Below, in pieces: positions 8,076-16,569 of a stretch of DNA of 30,672 nt. Each line of letters begins with the position of its first letter. The first letter of the stretch is position 1. The translations under genes were made by a program, and so were the position numbers. The DNA lies in the NCBI GenBank assembly GCA_045616165.1, contig JAZLGF010000039.1, positions 1-30,672 on the forward strand, read 5' to 3'. Below the pieces are notes generated by a model. The model did no database searches. It saw nothing but the letters and a program-made list of their open reading frames with translations, and had not been told where the DNA came from. Source of the stretch: RGIG5612 sp045616165 (GTDB lineage Bacteria; Bacillota; Clostridia; Lachnospirales; Lachnospiraceae).

Positions 8076-8839
8076 AAACGTTAAAAAAAATCTTAAAAGT
8101 GGTAGTTGTGCTTCTTGCATGGCTCGTTATATGGGAGATAGTTTATCTAATTGTTGGGAAAGACATAATTGTTCCTTCTCCTATTAACGTGTCTATAAGG
8201 TTGGGAACTCTTATTATTACTACTCCATTTTGGAAAGCGATAGGAGCATCCCTTTTAAGAATTATTATTGGATATCTTTTAGCTTTAATTGTTGGCACAG
8301 GGCTAGGAGTTTTAACATCTTTTTCCAAGATTGCAGATACGTTCTTTACTCCTGTTGCAAACGTAATAAGAGCTACTCCTGTCGTTTCGTTTATCCTTCT
8401 TTTATTTGTCTTCGTAACAAAAAATAATATACCTGCCGTTACCGCGTTTTTGATGGTAACTCCAATGGTTTGGGCAAATGTATACGAAGGAATAAAATCA
8501 ACAGATAAAGATTTGCTAAAGATGGCAAAAGTTTTTAAACTTACTAATAAAAGCAAATTCTTAAATATATATCTTCCTGCAACTCTTCCTTACTTTATGA
8601 CTTCTGCCAAAGTTGGAATTGGATTTGCGTGGAAGTCTGGGATAGCAGCGGAGGTTTTAATTAATCCTAATTTTGGAATAGGCGCTGCTTTGTTCGACTC
8701 AAAAATTTACCTAGAAACAACTGATCTTTTTGCCTGGACAATAGTAGTAATTATTCTAAGCTATATTTTAGAAAAACTCCTTGTTTGGTTAGTTAGCAAA
8801 CTATATCACAAGGCAATGCAAAACTATAAAAACAAATGA
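8072..8839 (+). CDS. ABC transporter permease (SsuC/TauC-like)
   Basis: Inner-membrane subunit of the importer, 255 residues with about six hydrophobic segments of the BPD_transp_1 type. The cytoplasmic EAA-like loop that docks on the ATPase is visible as YEGIKSTDKDLLKMAKVF followed by IYLPATLPYF. It overlaps the genes on both sides by four bases (ATGA at 8072 and 8836), which implies coupled translation and equal stoichiometry. Confidence 0.9.
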   Translation: MKTLKKILKVVVVLLAWLVIWEIVYLIVGKDIIVPSPINVSIRLGTLIITTPFWKAIGASLLRIIIGYLLALIVGTGLGVLTSFSKIADTFFTPVANVIRATPVVSFILLLFVFVTKNNIPAVTAFLMVTPMVWANVYEGIKSTDKDLLKMAKVFKLTNKSKFLNIYLPATLPYFMTSAKVGIGFAWKSGIAAEVLINPNFGIGAALFDSKIYLETTDLFAWTIVVIILSYILEKLLVWLVSKLYHKAMQNYKNK

Positions 8840-9438
8840 TTAAATTAAAAGACATTTCAAAATCATATGGCGAAAAAAATATTCTGAAAGATTTTTCATG
8901 TGACTTTCCAGAATCTGGTTTTGTTGCAATAATAGGACCAAGTGGATGTGGAAAAACAACACTGACTAATCTAATATTAGGCCTTGAAAAGGCCGATAAA
9001 GGCACTTCGCAAATAGAAGGCAGTATTTCAGTAGTGTTCCAGGAAAACTGCCTATTGCCACAAAAAAACGTTTTATTTAATACTTTGTTAGCGGCAAAAG
9101 ATAGTAAAAACACAAATAATGATTTAACAAATAAGCAGCTTGAAAATAAAGCAGTCGATATACTAACTAAGCTTGGACTTAAAAATGATCTTTTAACTTT
9201 CGTATCTGACCTTTCTGGCGGAATGGCAAGAAGAGTTGCTCTCGCAAGAAGCTTATGTCTTGATGCGAATATCTATATAATGGACGAACCATTATCCGGC
9301 CTGGACGAAGCTACTCGTAATAATGTCTTAGATGTAATTCACGAATATACCGACAAAAAAGGAAAACTCCTTATCATGGTTACACATGATCCGGAGTCTT
9401 ACAAAAACGCCACTAAAATCATAAACTTAGGACAATAA
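8836..9438 (+). CDS. ABC transporter ATP-binding protein (SsuB/TauB-like)
   Basis: Cytoplasmic ATPase of the importer. Walker A is GPSGCGKT (34-41), Q-loop Q69, signature LSGGM (126-130), Walker B IYIMDEP with D150 and E151, and H-loop H184 in VTHD. At 200 residues it is shorter than the usual 240-260 and stops soon after the H-loop, lacking the small C-terminal extension, but all catalytic motifs are intact. Its stop codon (9436-9438) directly abuts the stop codon of the convergent hicB gene, leaving no room for a terminator. Confidence 0.9.
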   Translation: MIKLKDISKSYGEKNILKDFSCDFPESGFVAIIGPSGCGKTTLTNLILGLEKADKGTSQIEGSISVVFQENCLLPQKNVLFNTLLAAKDSKNTNNDLTNKQLENKAVDILTKLGLKNDLLTFVSDLSGGMARRVALARSLCLDANIYIMDEPLSGLDEATRNNVLDVIHEYTDKKGKLLIMVTHDPESYKNATKIINLGQ

Positions 9439-9798
9439 TTACACTGTCTTTAATTTTCTATTTTTGCTTGTTTTAAAATATTCGCTTATAGCCTTCTCAA
9501 CCATCTTATTTGTAGATATATCATTTTTTATTGCTGCCATTGACAATTGTCTATGTAGTTCTGGATTAATTCTAATGTTAAAATTACCACTATATATTTT
9601 ATCTGGTTCTTGTCCAAGGTCGGCACAGTATGCTAAATAGTCATCGACTGCTTGATGAAATTCTTTTTCGATATTATTAATAGAGTTACTCTCAAATGTA
9701 ACTAAATCTTTTATTCCTTCGATTTTTCCAAATAGAACCTTATCTTCAACACTATATCTAATTTTTGCAAAATAGCCTTTATATTCTAAAACATCCAT
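9439..9798 (-). CDS. hicB: HicB-family antitoxin
   Basis: Antitoxin of a HicAB type II pair. The N-terminal half (about 1-65) has the HicB partial RNase H-like fold pattern (YKGYFAKIRYSVEDKVLFGKI shortened; FHQAVDDYLAYC). The C-terminal part (about 75-112, FNIRINPELHRQLSMAA and KMVEKAISEYF) is a ribbon-helix-helix DNA-binding segment, so it should bind HicA and repress its own operon. The ATG at 9798 overlaps the last base of hicA and has an AGGAG site. At its 3' end it abuts the convergent ABC operon. Confidence 0.88.
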   Translation of the reverse strand: MDVLEYKGYFAKIRYSVEDKVLFGKIEGIKDLVTFESNSINNIEKEFHQAVDDYLAYCADLGQEPDKIYSGNFNIRINPELHRQLSMAAIKNDISTNKMVEKAISEYFKTSKNRKLKTV

Positions 9799-10052
9799 TA
9801 TATTTCTCCTCCATCTCTAAGAAATTTAATCAGTTCCTTAACAACATATACTTTCATAATGTCTCCTGGGTGTGGTTTATGAAGAGCAATTCTTCGTTCA
9901 TTTTTATGAAATAGAACTCTTGAACCTGATGTCGATCCTTTATTAGATTCTTCATATCCCAAATGCCTCAAAAGAGTTTTTGCTTCAGAATAAGTATAGT
10001 TCTTCGGTATAGATAATAGTCGCTTAATAGATTTTTCGAATTGTCCGCCCAT
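9798..10052 (-). CDS. hicA: HicA-family mRNA interferase toxin
   Basis: Small (84 aa) toxin with a double-stranded-RNA-binding-like fold that cleaves mRNA in characterised systems. The pattern YSEAKTLLRHLGYEE...GSRVLFHKN...ALHKPHPG..MKVYVVKELIKFL is typical. In the classical family the active histidine lies in GSH; here that position is R (GSRVLF), as in a subgroup of HicA proteins, so nuclease activity is not assured. I start it at ATG 10052 because GGAG lies five bases upstream (10058-10061); a longer form from TTG 10070 lacks a ribosome site. The gene order hicA-hicB is the common one. Confidence 0.82.
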   Translation of the reverse strand: MGGQFEKSIKRLLSIPKNYTYSEAKTLLRHLGYEESNKGSTSGSRVLFHKNERRIALHKPHPGDIMKVYVVKELIKFLRDGGEI

Positions 10053-10066
10053 TGTCGCTCCAATCT

Positions 10067-10114
10067 GCAACTATATTTTAGTTGCATTATCATATATATT
10101 TTATTTTTTTTCAA
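10067..10114 (-). promoter_or_regulatory. hicAB promoter with palindromic operator
   Basis: On the minus strand, -35 TTGAAA (10109-10114), 17-base spacer and -10 GATAAT (10086-10091). Immediately downstream, over the expected transcription start, lies the perfect inverted repeat GCAACTA-N5-TAGTTGC (10067-10085), a likely HicB operator for autoregulation. Confidence 0.75.
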
Positions 10115-10187
10115 GTTGTTTTTGATTATTTTTATACGCAAATAAAAACAATCTGCTTCTTTTTTTATTTGTTTTTGTTGAAAATAC

Positions 10188-10202
10188 GGGTAGAAACTAC
10201 CC
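10188..10202 (-). terminator. Short hairpin downstream of the MFS gene
   Basis: GGGTAG (10188-10193) and CTACCC (10197-10202) form a 6-bp stem with a three-base loop. On the minus strand it is followed by GTATTTTC, a weak U-tract. It is the best terminator candidate for the transporter gene that stops at 10268. Confidence 0.4.
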
Positions 10203-10267
10203 TTCCTGCACGAATATGCATGAATAAACTATACAAAAAAATTAATTAAAAAGCAAGTATTCTTATC

Positions 10268-11491
10268 TTAAGGTTGTTTTATGAAGCGGTTTAGAATCGT
10301 GGCGATTACAACAAGTATTAAGATAAATACGAACGTCCAAACAAATGCACCACTTTCTTGGTAAATATAATTAGAAACAATTGCCATTACTGAAGTTGCA
10401 AGCGGAGTGAAATTCATTATGGCAAAATTCGTTCCAAAATTTTCCATGCCGTAATAAGTTGCGGTAAAGTTTGTTCCATATACAGGGCATGCCCCAAAAG
10501 ATAAACCGGCAAGGCACATGCCTATGCAGCAAAGTGGAATTGAAACCAAAATAGTTGCAAATAAATTTACTATGCTCGCAAGAACTGCTATTGCACATGT
10601 TGCCCACATTCCTTTTTTGCAACCAAGCTTATCAAACATTGCTCCAGCTATAATTCTTCCAATACCATTGAAAACCGCAAATATTCCCGCCATCAATACT
10701 GCTGTGTCTGCGCTAGATTCTAAGGACATCATTAAATCTTTAGCAAAACTAGTTGTGCTGTTTCCGACACATGACAAAAGAAATACTACGCAAAAAGCAA
10801 TCCAAAAAGCTGGCCTTTTTACCATTTCTATTGTCTTAAGAGGCATTGTTTTTATATCTAAATTAACATCATTCTTTTCATTTTCTTTTGAAGGTTGTCC
10901 GTCTATCTGTGTTTCTTTAATGATAAATGCAGCAATAAAAATAACCAAGAAAATCGCTCCGGCCAATATCAAATAAGTATTCCTCCATCCAATTTTAGGA
11001 TTTTGAAATAACTTATCTGCGATGCTTCCCATAATAAGCGAAGATGCGCCAAAAGCCATTAATAAAATACCTGAGCAAAGTCCTTTTTTATCTGTAAACC
11101 ATGCATTCACAGAAGCTAAAACCGTATTGTAAACAATTCCTATTCCAAGTCCACCAAATATTCCATAAAAAACATATAGAGATAAAATGTTTGGTGTGGA
11201 AATAATAGCAGATAAGCCAATACCGCAACTAGCTATAAACGCAGCGCATATAAGAGTTAGTTGAAGTCCTATTTTTTTTCTAACGATACTGCCCAACAAG
11301 CTTCCTATACAAAAGAAAGCCATCATAATAGTAAAGTTAAGTGAAAGCTGGGCTGGGCTCCAACCAAACTCTTCCGCCAACGGGGCTTTCAAAATTGACC
11401 ATGCATAAATAATACCCACAAATAAAAGAGCAATCGTCCCAACCGCTAAATATAACCACCTAATATTTAAATTACTTTTTTCTTTATTCAT
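10268..11491 (-). CDS. MFS transporter, OFA (oxalate/formate antiporter-like) family
   Basis: Twelve-segment major facilitator protein of 407 residues. The N-terminus RWLYLAVGTIALLFVGIIYA followed by WSILKAPLAEEFGW is characteristic of the OFA family, which includes oxalate:formate antiporters and carboxylate or amino-acid-like transporters; the substrate cannot be read from sequence. I place the start at ATG 11491. An upstream GTG (11524) is in frame but lies inside the terminator hairpin of the preceding operon (11514-11541). No strong ribosome site is visible before either start. The gene has no obvious partner and is flanked by the terminator upstream and hicAB downstream. Confidence 0.85.
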   Translation of the reverse strand: MNKEKSNLNIRWLYLAVGTIALLFVGIIYAWSILKAPLAEEFGWSPAQLSLNFTIMMAFFCIGSLLGSIVRKKIGLQLTLICAAFIASCGIGLSAIISTPNILSLYVFYGIFGGLGIGIVYNTVLASVNAWFTDKKGLCSGILLMAFGASSLIMGSIADKLFQNPKIGWRNTYLILAGAIFLVIFIAAFIIKETQIDGQPSKENEKNDVNLDIKTMPLKTIEMVKRPAFWIAFCVVFLLSCVGNSTTSFAKDLMMSLESSADTAVLMAGIFAVFNGIGRIIAGAMFDKLGCKKGMWATCAIAVLASIVNLFATILVSIPLCCIGMCLAGLSFGACPVYGTNFTATYYGMENFGTNFAIMNFTPLATSVMAIVSNYIYQESGAFVWTFVFILILVVIATILNRFIKQP

Positions 11492-11502
11492 GTTATTAAT
11501 AA

Positions 11503-11541
11503 TACCACAAAAAAGAGCTATCACAAAATTGTGATAGCTCT
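11503..11541 (-). terminator. Terminator of the xpt-nucleoside transporter operon
   Basis: A 13-bp perfect stem, AGAGCTATCACAA (11514-11526) with TTGTGATAGCTCT (11529-11541), followed on the minus strand by TTTTTTGTGG. It lies 13 bases after the last permease gene. Confidence 0.92.
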
Positions 11542-11554
11542 AAAGTTTAATCTA

Positions 11555-12550
11555 TTACCTATCCTCTCGGAAGTAACTAAGTCCAAGGGATGCAGGCGGT
11601 TGATCCTCACGTTTATTACGAAGTGATGTAATAATAAGAACGATTATCGTTATAACATAAGGGATTGCTTTATAAAGCTCTTTAATTGCAAGGTTCGTTC
11701 CTGTAGGGATGAACATATGTAAGATATAAAGTCCACCAAAGAGGATTGAAGCCCATATAGAATGACCTGGACGCCAAATAGTAAAGATAACAAGTGCAAT
11801 AGCAAGCCATCCGATATCCCCGAATGCATCGTTTGCCCAGATACCACTTGAGTAATCCATTACGAAGTATAATCCGCCAAGACCTGAAATCATAGCACCA
11901 AGACATGTAGCAAAGTATTTGAACTTTGTAACGTTAACTCCCGCTGCGTCGGCTGTTGCAGGGCCTTCGCCAACAGCTCTTAACTTAAGGCCTGTGCGAG
12001 TTCTTGAAATAATGAGAGCCGCTGCGATAGCAACTGCTACTGCAAGGTAAGCTAAGAAGCCGTATGATAAGAAAATTGTTCCAAACCAACCGAGGTTTTC
12101 TGCAAACGGAAGCTTAGTTTGGAAAACTTTACCCGTTGTATTAAGGATAACGGCCGGTACGTCAGAGTTAGTAAGCTTTGTAAGAGATCCACCAAAGAAG
12201 TTACCAATACCAACACCAAAAGTAGTCATTGCAAGACCAGTTACGTTTTGATTAGCTCTAAGAGATACAGTAAGGAAGCAGTAAATAAGACCCATAAGCA
12301 AGCTTCCTGCGAGGCAACAAATAAGTGGAATAAATACTAACAAAAACTTAGAAAGGTTTTCCGGAGCTGTGTTCGTCTCATAGAAGAATGAACCAATAAC
12401 ACCGCAAATACCACCAACGTACATAATACCTGGAGTACCAAGGTTTAGGTTACCACTTTTTTCTGTGATAGTTTCACCAACACATCCGAACATAAGAGGG
12501 ATGCCTTGTCTTATAGCAGCTGGAAGGAAATCAAGTAAAAATTTAAACAT
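11555..12550 (-). CDS. nupQ: Nucleoside ABC transporter permease (NupQ/BmpD-like)
   Basis: Second membrane subunit of a BMP-type nucleoside importer, 331 residues. The N-terminal RQGIPLMFGCVGETITEKSG and the later LGTPGIMYVGG and GPATADAAGVNV segments are typical of the YufQ/NupQ branch of the branched-chain/ribose permease family. The ATG has AAGGAGG nine bases upstream and overlaps the end of the preceding permease gene by eight bases, so translation is probably coupled. It is the last gene of the operon, with a strong terminator directly after it. The gene symbol follows Bacillus subtilis nupNOPQ, a guanosine importer; specificity here is inferred. Confidence 0.87.
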   Translation of the reverse strand: MFKFLLDFLPAAIRQGIPLMFGCVGETITEKSGNLNLGTPGIMYVGGICGVIGSFFYETNTAPENLSKFLLVFIPLICCLAGSLLMGLIYCFLTVSLRANQNVTGLAMTTFGVGIGNFFGGSLTKLTNSDVPAVILNTTGKVFQTKLPFAENLGWFGTIFLSYGFLAYLAVAVAIAAALIISRTRTGLKLRAVGEGPATADAAGVNVTKFKYFATCLGAMISGLGGLYFVMDYSSGIWANDAFGDIGWLAIALVIFTIWRPGHSIWASILFGGLYILHMFIPTGTNLAIKELYKAIPYVITIIVLIITSLRNKREDQPPASLGLSYFREDR

Positions 12551-13655
12551 TTAAGCTTACCTCCTTCTTTGCAGATTTTCTAAACACAATCTGGTAGTTA
12601 AGGAAAAACTCACAACCAATTATGAAGAATAAAATTATTCCTGTAAGAATTGCTCCGAAAGAATCATTAAGCTGGAACATAGTAGAAATTTCCGAAGCAC
12701 CTCTGTCTAAGAATACTAAAAGGAAACTTGTAAGTATCATGAAGAAAGGATTGAATTTAGCAAGCCATGCAACCATAACAGCAGTAAATCCTCTTCCACC
12801 TACAAGAGTTGTTGTCATCGTATGGTCCGAACCAGAAACAAGTAAGAAACCAACAAGACCGCATAAGGCACCGGAAAGAATCATTGTTCTAACAATAACT
12901 TTAGGAACTTTAATTCCGACATAACGAGCGGTTGGCTCGCTTTCGCCTACTACAGAAATCTCGTAGCCATGTTTCGTATATTTCATGTAAATGTACATCA
13001 AAACAGTAAGTACGATTACAACTAAAATCATGATTAAGTATTGTTGGCCGCCTAAGCTTGGAAGCCATCCAGCCTGAGTATTAGGATTTATAATACCGAT
13101 TTTACTTGCACCCTTAGGATTTTCCCATGTAACAACGAAGAAAGCTACTATCTGGATAGCTACATAGTTCATCATAAGAGTAAACAATGTTTCATTTGTA
13201 TTAAATTTCGCTTTGAATACCGCTGGAAGAAGTCCCCATATAGCACCAAAAACAATTGCACTTACCATCATGATAAGAATTAAAAGACCGTCAGGAACTT
13301 TGCCAGCAAGTAAAATCATAGGAGTCGTTGCACCAAGAGTACCCATCAAAGTCTGGCCGTCACCACCAAGATTCCAAAATCGCATCTTGAAAGCCGGCGC
13401 AAGTGCAAGCGCAATACCTAACAAAACTGCAAGATCTCTTCCTGTTGTCCAAAGACGTCTTTCCGTTCCAAAAGTACCTTCAATCATAGCTCCATAAATA
13501 TTAAAAGGATTTTCTTTAACCAAAAGCCATGAAACAATACCACAAAGAGCAAGAGCTAAAACAATAGCAATAACTCTAACGAGCCATGCTCTCCACCATG
13601 GAAGTTCTTTACGTCTAACTATATGAAACAGAGGGACTTTATTAGTTTTACTCAT
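12543..13655 (-). CDS. nupP: Nucleoside ABC transporter permease (NupP/BmpB-like)
   Basis: First membrane subunit of the BMP-type importer, 370 residues with about nine to ten hydrophobic segments. NPFNIYGAMIEGTFG, FRFWNLGGDGQTLMG-like (here MRFWNLGGDGQTLMG) and NTNETLFTLMMNYVA are hallmark segments of the YufP/NupP type. I start it at ATG 13655, with an AGGAGG site 11 bases upstream; a GTG at 13667 directly abuts that site and is unlikely. It overlaps the ATPase gene by eight bases and the next permease by eight bases. Confidence 0.88.
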   Translation of the reverse strand: MSKTNKVPLFHIVRRKELPWWRAWLVRVIAIVLALALCGIVSWLLVKENPFNIYGAMIEGTFGTERRLWTTGRDLAVLLGIALALAPAFKMRFWNLGGDGQTLMGTLGATTPMILLAGKVPDGLLILIMMVSAIVFGAIWGLLPAVFKAKFNTNETLFTLMMNYVAIQIVAFFVVTWENPKGASKIGIINPNTQAGWLPSLGGQQYLIMILVVIVLTVLMYIYMKYTKHGYEISVVGESEPTARYVGIKVPKVIVRTMILSGALCGLVGFLLVSGSDHTMTTTLVGGRGFTAVMVAWLAKFNPFFMILTSFLLVFLDRGASEISTMFQLNDSFGAILTGIILFFIIGCEFFLNYQIVFRKSAKKEVSLNV

Positions 13656-15189
13656 CAATTTCGCCACCTCCTAAATTAGTCATCATAAGACCTATTTTAT
13701 TTTTGTCGGCTGTCTTTCCTTCAACTATTCCGTTTACCTTACCACCGCAAAGAACAACGATTTTGTCGCAAAGCTCAATTAATACGTCGAGGTCTTCACC
13801 AACGTAAATAACGGCAACGCCGGCTTTCTTTTGTCTGTTAAGTAAATCGTAAATAGTATAAGAAGCGTTAATATCAAGTCCACGAACTGCGTATGCAGTA
13901 AGAAGTACCTTAGGTGAACTAGCTATTTCTCTACCAACTAAAACTTTTTGAACATTACCACCTGAAAGCTTTCTAACAGGAGTAGAAACGTTTGGTGTAT
14001 TTACTTCTAATTCTTCGACTACATGTTCCGCAAGAGCATGAGGAGTCTTTCTATCAGTAAAAATACCTTTACCATTTCTAAATGAACGAAGCATCATGTT
14101 GTCGGAAAGGTCCATGTTTCCAACAAGACCCATACCAAGTCGGTCTTCAGGAACGAAAGAAAGAGCAACGCCCATGTTAGCAATCTCTAAAGGATCTCTT
14201 CCTAAGAGATTTTCTCTTGTGCCATCTTCTTCAATAAATTCAACCCTTCCGGATTCAACTTTTTGAAGACCTGCAATAGCTTCTAATAATTCTTTTTGTC
14301 CACAACCTGAAATACCCGCAATACCTAAGATTTCACCACTATTAGCAGTAAAACTTACATCATCAAGTTTTAAGACGCCGTCTTTACTTTTAACAGTTAA
14401 GTTTTTAATCTCGATTTTAGGCTGAGGATTAACAGGCTCAGGTCTATCAATATTTAATGTAACTGCATGTCCCACCATAGCATCAGTTAATACTTGTTGG
14501 TTAGCTAAAGCAGTTTCATAATCGCAGATATATTTTCCTTTTCTAAGGATTGCTACTCTATCCGAAATTTCTAAAACTTCATGTAATTTATGAGTAATGA
14601 TAATAATAGATTTTCCGTCAGCTTTCATGTTACGAAGAACAGCGAATAACTTCTCAGATTCTTGAGGAGTAAGAACGGCTGTAGGTTCATCTAAGATTAA
14701 AATATCTGCGCCTCTATATAAAACTTTTACTATTTCAACGGTTTGTTTTTGAGAAACGTTCATGTTATAAATTTTCTCATTAGGATTAACCTCGAAACCG
14801 TATTTATCACAAATTTCTTTTATTTTGCCAGCTGCCTCTTTAAGGTCAAATTTCTTTCCATTGTTCAAACCAAGAACAATGTTCTCTGCAGCAGTCATAA
14901 CATCAATTAATTTAAAATGCTGATGAATCATACCAATACCTAATTCAAAAGCATCGCTAGGAGCCTTAATTGTAGCTTCTTTGCCATTAACAAAAATCTC
15001 GCCTTTATCCGGATAATAAATACCGGAAATCATATTCATAAGAGTAGTTTTACCACTACCATTTTCTCCCAATAATGCCAAAATTTCCCCTTTATAAACA
15101 TCAAGGGAAACATCGTCATTCGCTATAACTTTATCGCCGAAAGCTTTCGTTATATGCTTTAATTGTAATACAGGAATTCTCTCTTCCAT
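13648..15189 (-). CDS. nupO: Nucleoside ABC transporter ATPase, tandem NBD (NupO-like)
   Basis: Two fused nucleotide-binding domains energise the nucleoside importer; 513 residues, as in the family. NBD1 is intact: Walker A GENGSGKT (41-48), an NVSQKQ signature (about 144), Walker B ILILDEP (163-169) and H200. NBD2 is degenerate, as is common in this family: GISGCGQKE (292-300) replaces Walker A, LSGGN (408-412) is kept, but Walker B reads LLTAYAVRGLD without the usual acidic pair. I start it at ATG 15189 because GGAG lies seven bases upstream; the longer form from 15210 lacks a proper site. It is separated from the binding-protein gene by a strong hairpin (15223-15244). Confidence 0.92.
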   Translation of the reverse strand: MEERIPVLQLKHITKAFGDKVIANDDVSLDVYKGEILALLGENGSGKTTLMNMISGIYYPDKGEIFVNGKEATIKAPSDAFELGIGMIHQHFKLIDVMTAAENIVLGLNNGKKFDLKEAAGKIKEICDKYGFEVNPNEKIYNMNVSQKQTVEIVKVLYRGADILILDEPTAVLTPQESEKLFAVLRNMKADGKSIIIITHKLHEVLEISDRVAILRKGKYICDYETALANQQVLTDAMVGHAVTLNIDRPEPVNPQPKIEIKNLTVKSKDGVLKLDDVSFTANSGEILGIAGISGCGQKELLEAIAGLQKVESGRVEFIEEDGTRENLLGRDPLEIANMGVALSFVPEDRLGMGLVGNMDLSDNMMLRSFRNGKGIFTDRKTPHALAEHVVEELEVNTPNVSTPVRKLSGGNVQKVLVGREIASSPKVLLTAYAVRGLDINASYTIYDLLNRQKKAGVAVIYVGEDLDVLIELCDKIVVLCGGKVNGIVEGKTADKNKIGLMMTNLGGGEIDE

Positions 15190-15222
15190 AATTTTCTCCA
15201 AAGTATTCATCCTAATTTTATA

Positions 15223-15244
15223 GGGAGGCCTTAAAAGGCCTCCC
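15223..15244 (-). promoter_or_regulatory. Intercistronic palindrome between binding protein and ATPase genes
   Basis: The arms GGGAGGCCTT (15223-15232) and AAGGCCTCCC (15235-15244) form a perfect hairpin. On the minus strand it is followed by TATAAAATT rather than a U-run. Such hairpins after binding-protein genes usually protect the upstream message or partly stop transcription, so that the binding protein is made in excess over the ATPase and permeases. This role is inferred. Confidence 0.65.
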
Positions 15245-15264
15245 GTTATAAATCAACATATTAA

Positions 15265-16527
15265 TTATTGTACTGTATCAAGTAATGTGATTCCATCAAT
15301 TTGAAGATCGAAGTAAGGAGCACTTCTGTACTCTGACTCATGGAAGTAACCATCAGCAACAACTTCTGTATCACCTTGGTAATCGCCCATGTCATCAACG
15401 TCTGCTTTGTAACTAATAACGTGTTTATCAGCATCCATTGTTGCATTTGCATTTACGAATTTGTTGTTGGCAGGATCAATAATTACGTTAGAAACTGTAA
15501 ATGTTGAACAATCGAATACGTGACGTGTGCCAGCGATAAGTTCAGCTTTAACTTCTTCAAGAGCTTCAACAGTACCTTTAGCTGCAACAGCTTCGTTAAT
15601 TTCTGTTAAAAGAACGCTGTCTTGATCAATTTTACCTGAGAAGTCTTTATCAATAATTTTGCCTTCTTTTGTGCACTCAATAGCATATTTGAAGTATGGT
15701 TCCCAGTTAATTCTTGAAGAAACGATAAATGTGTTAGGACCATCTTTAATTGTTGAACCATTGTAGGAAACATTTGGAACACCAGCATTTTCACAAGCGA
15801 TAGGAGCGCCGTGTGAGTCAGCATGTTGTGAAATAAGTACGCAACCACCTTTTATAAGGTTTTCAGCACCAGTTTGCTCAAGTGTAGGATCATACCAAGA
15901 ACCTGTAAATGTTACATCCATAGTAACTGTTGGGCAAACGCTCTTTGCACCGAGGTAGAATGATGTGTAACCTGACATAACTTCTGCATATGTGAAAGCT
16001 CCAACATAACCCATCTTAGCTTGGTCAGCAGTAATCTTACCACTTTCAATCATTTCATTAAGTTTCATACCAGCTGCAACACCAGCAAGGTAACGTCCCA
16101 TATAGATGTCAGCAAATGCGTTTGAATAGTTATCAAGTTTTTCTGTATGAGCTTTTGTTCCTGTTGCATGTGAGAATTTAACTTCAGGGAATTCTTTAGC
16201 TGCCTGGATCATATAATCTTCATGTCCAAAGCTGTCTGCGAAAATGAAATTACATCCTCTATCTGCAAGGTCAACAGCTGCATCGTAGCATTCCTGACCT
16301 TCAGGGATATTTGTTCTAATTTCATATTCAACACCTTCAGCTTCACAAGCAGCCTTAAAAGCATCAATGAAGTTTTTGTCATATGTTGACTGATCATCAT
16401 GCAAGCAGATAAGACCAACTTTAATATCAGATTTAGTATCTGACTTCTTGCCACCGCATGCAGCGAGCATACCAACTGCAAAAACAACAGCCATAAGTAA
16501 TGCTAAAACTTTAACTAACTTTTTCAT
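15265..16527 (-). CDS. nupN: BMP-family nucleoside-binding lipoprotein (NupN/PnrA-like)
   Basis: Extracellular lipoprotein that captures purine nucleosides for the ABC importer. Signal peptide with lipobox LAAC, lipidated cysteine C24, then a serine/lysine/aspartate-rich linker. The mature part has the BMP (Med/PnrA) fold pattern: KVGLICLHDDQSTYDKNF, DLADRGCNFIFADSFGHEDY and YMGRYLAGVAAG. 420 residues, longer than the typical 350-370. I start it at ATG 16527, with GGAGG nine bases upstream; an adjacent in-frame TTG is less likely. It directly follows xpt in the riboswitch-controlled operon, which supports a purine nucleoside substrate. Confidence 0.9.
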   Translation of the reverse strand: MKKLVKVLALLMAVVFAVGMLAACGGKKSDTKSDIKVGLICLHDDQSTYDKNFIDAFKAACEAEGVEYEIRTNIPEGQECYDAAVDLADRGCNFIFADSFGHEDYMIQAAKEFPEVKFSHATGTKAHTEKLDNYSNAFADIYMGRYLAGVAAGMKLNEMIESGKITADQAKMGYVGAFTYAEVMSGYTSFYLGAKSVCPTVTMDVTFTGSWYDPTLEQTGAENLIKGGCVLISQHADSHGAPIACENAGVPNVSYNGSTIKDGPNTFIVSSRINWEPYFKYAIECTKEGKIIDKDFSGKIDQDSVLLTEINEAVAAKGTVEALEEVKAELIAGTRHVFDCSTFTVSNVIIDPANNKFVNANATMDADKHVISYKADVDDMGDYQGDTEVVADGYFHESEYRSAPYFDLQIDGITLLDTVQ

Positions 16528-16569
16528 CAATTCAATCCTCCGTATATTTTTTAATTTTTATTATTTTTA

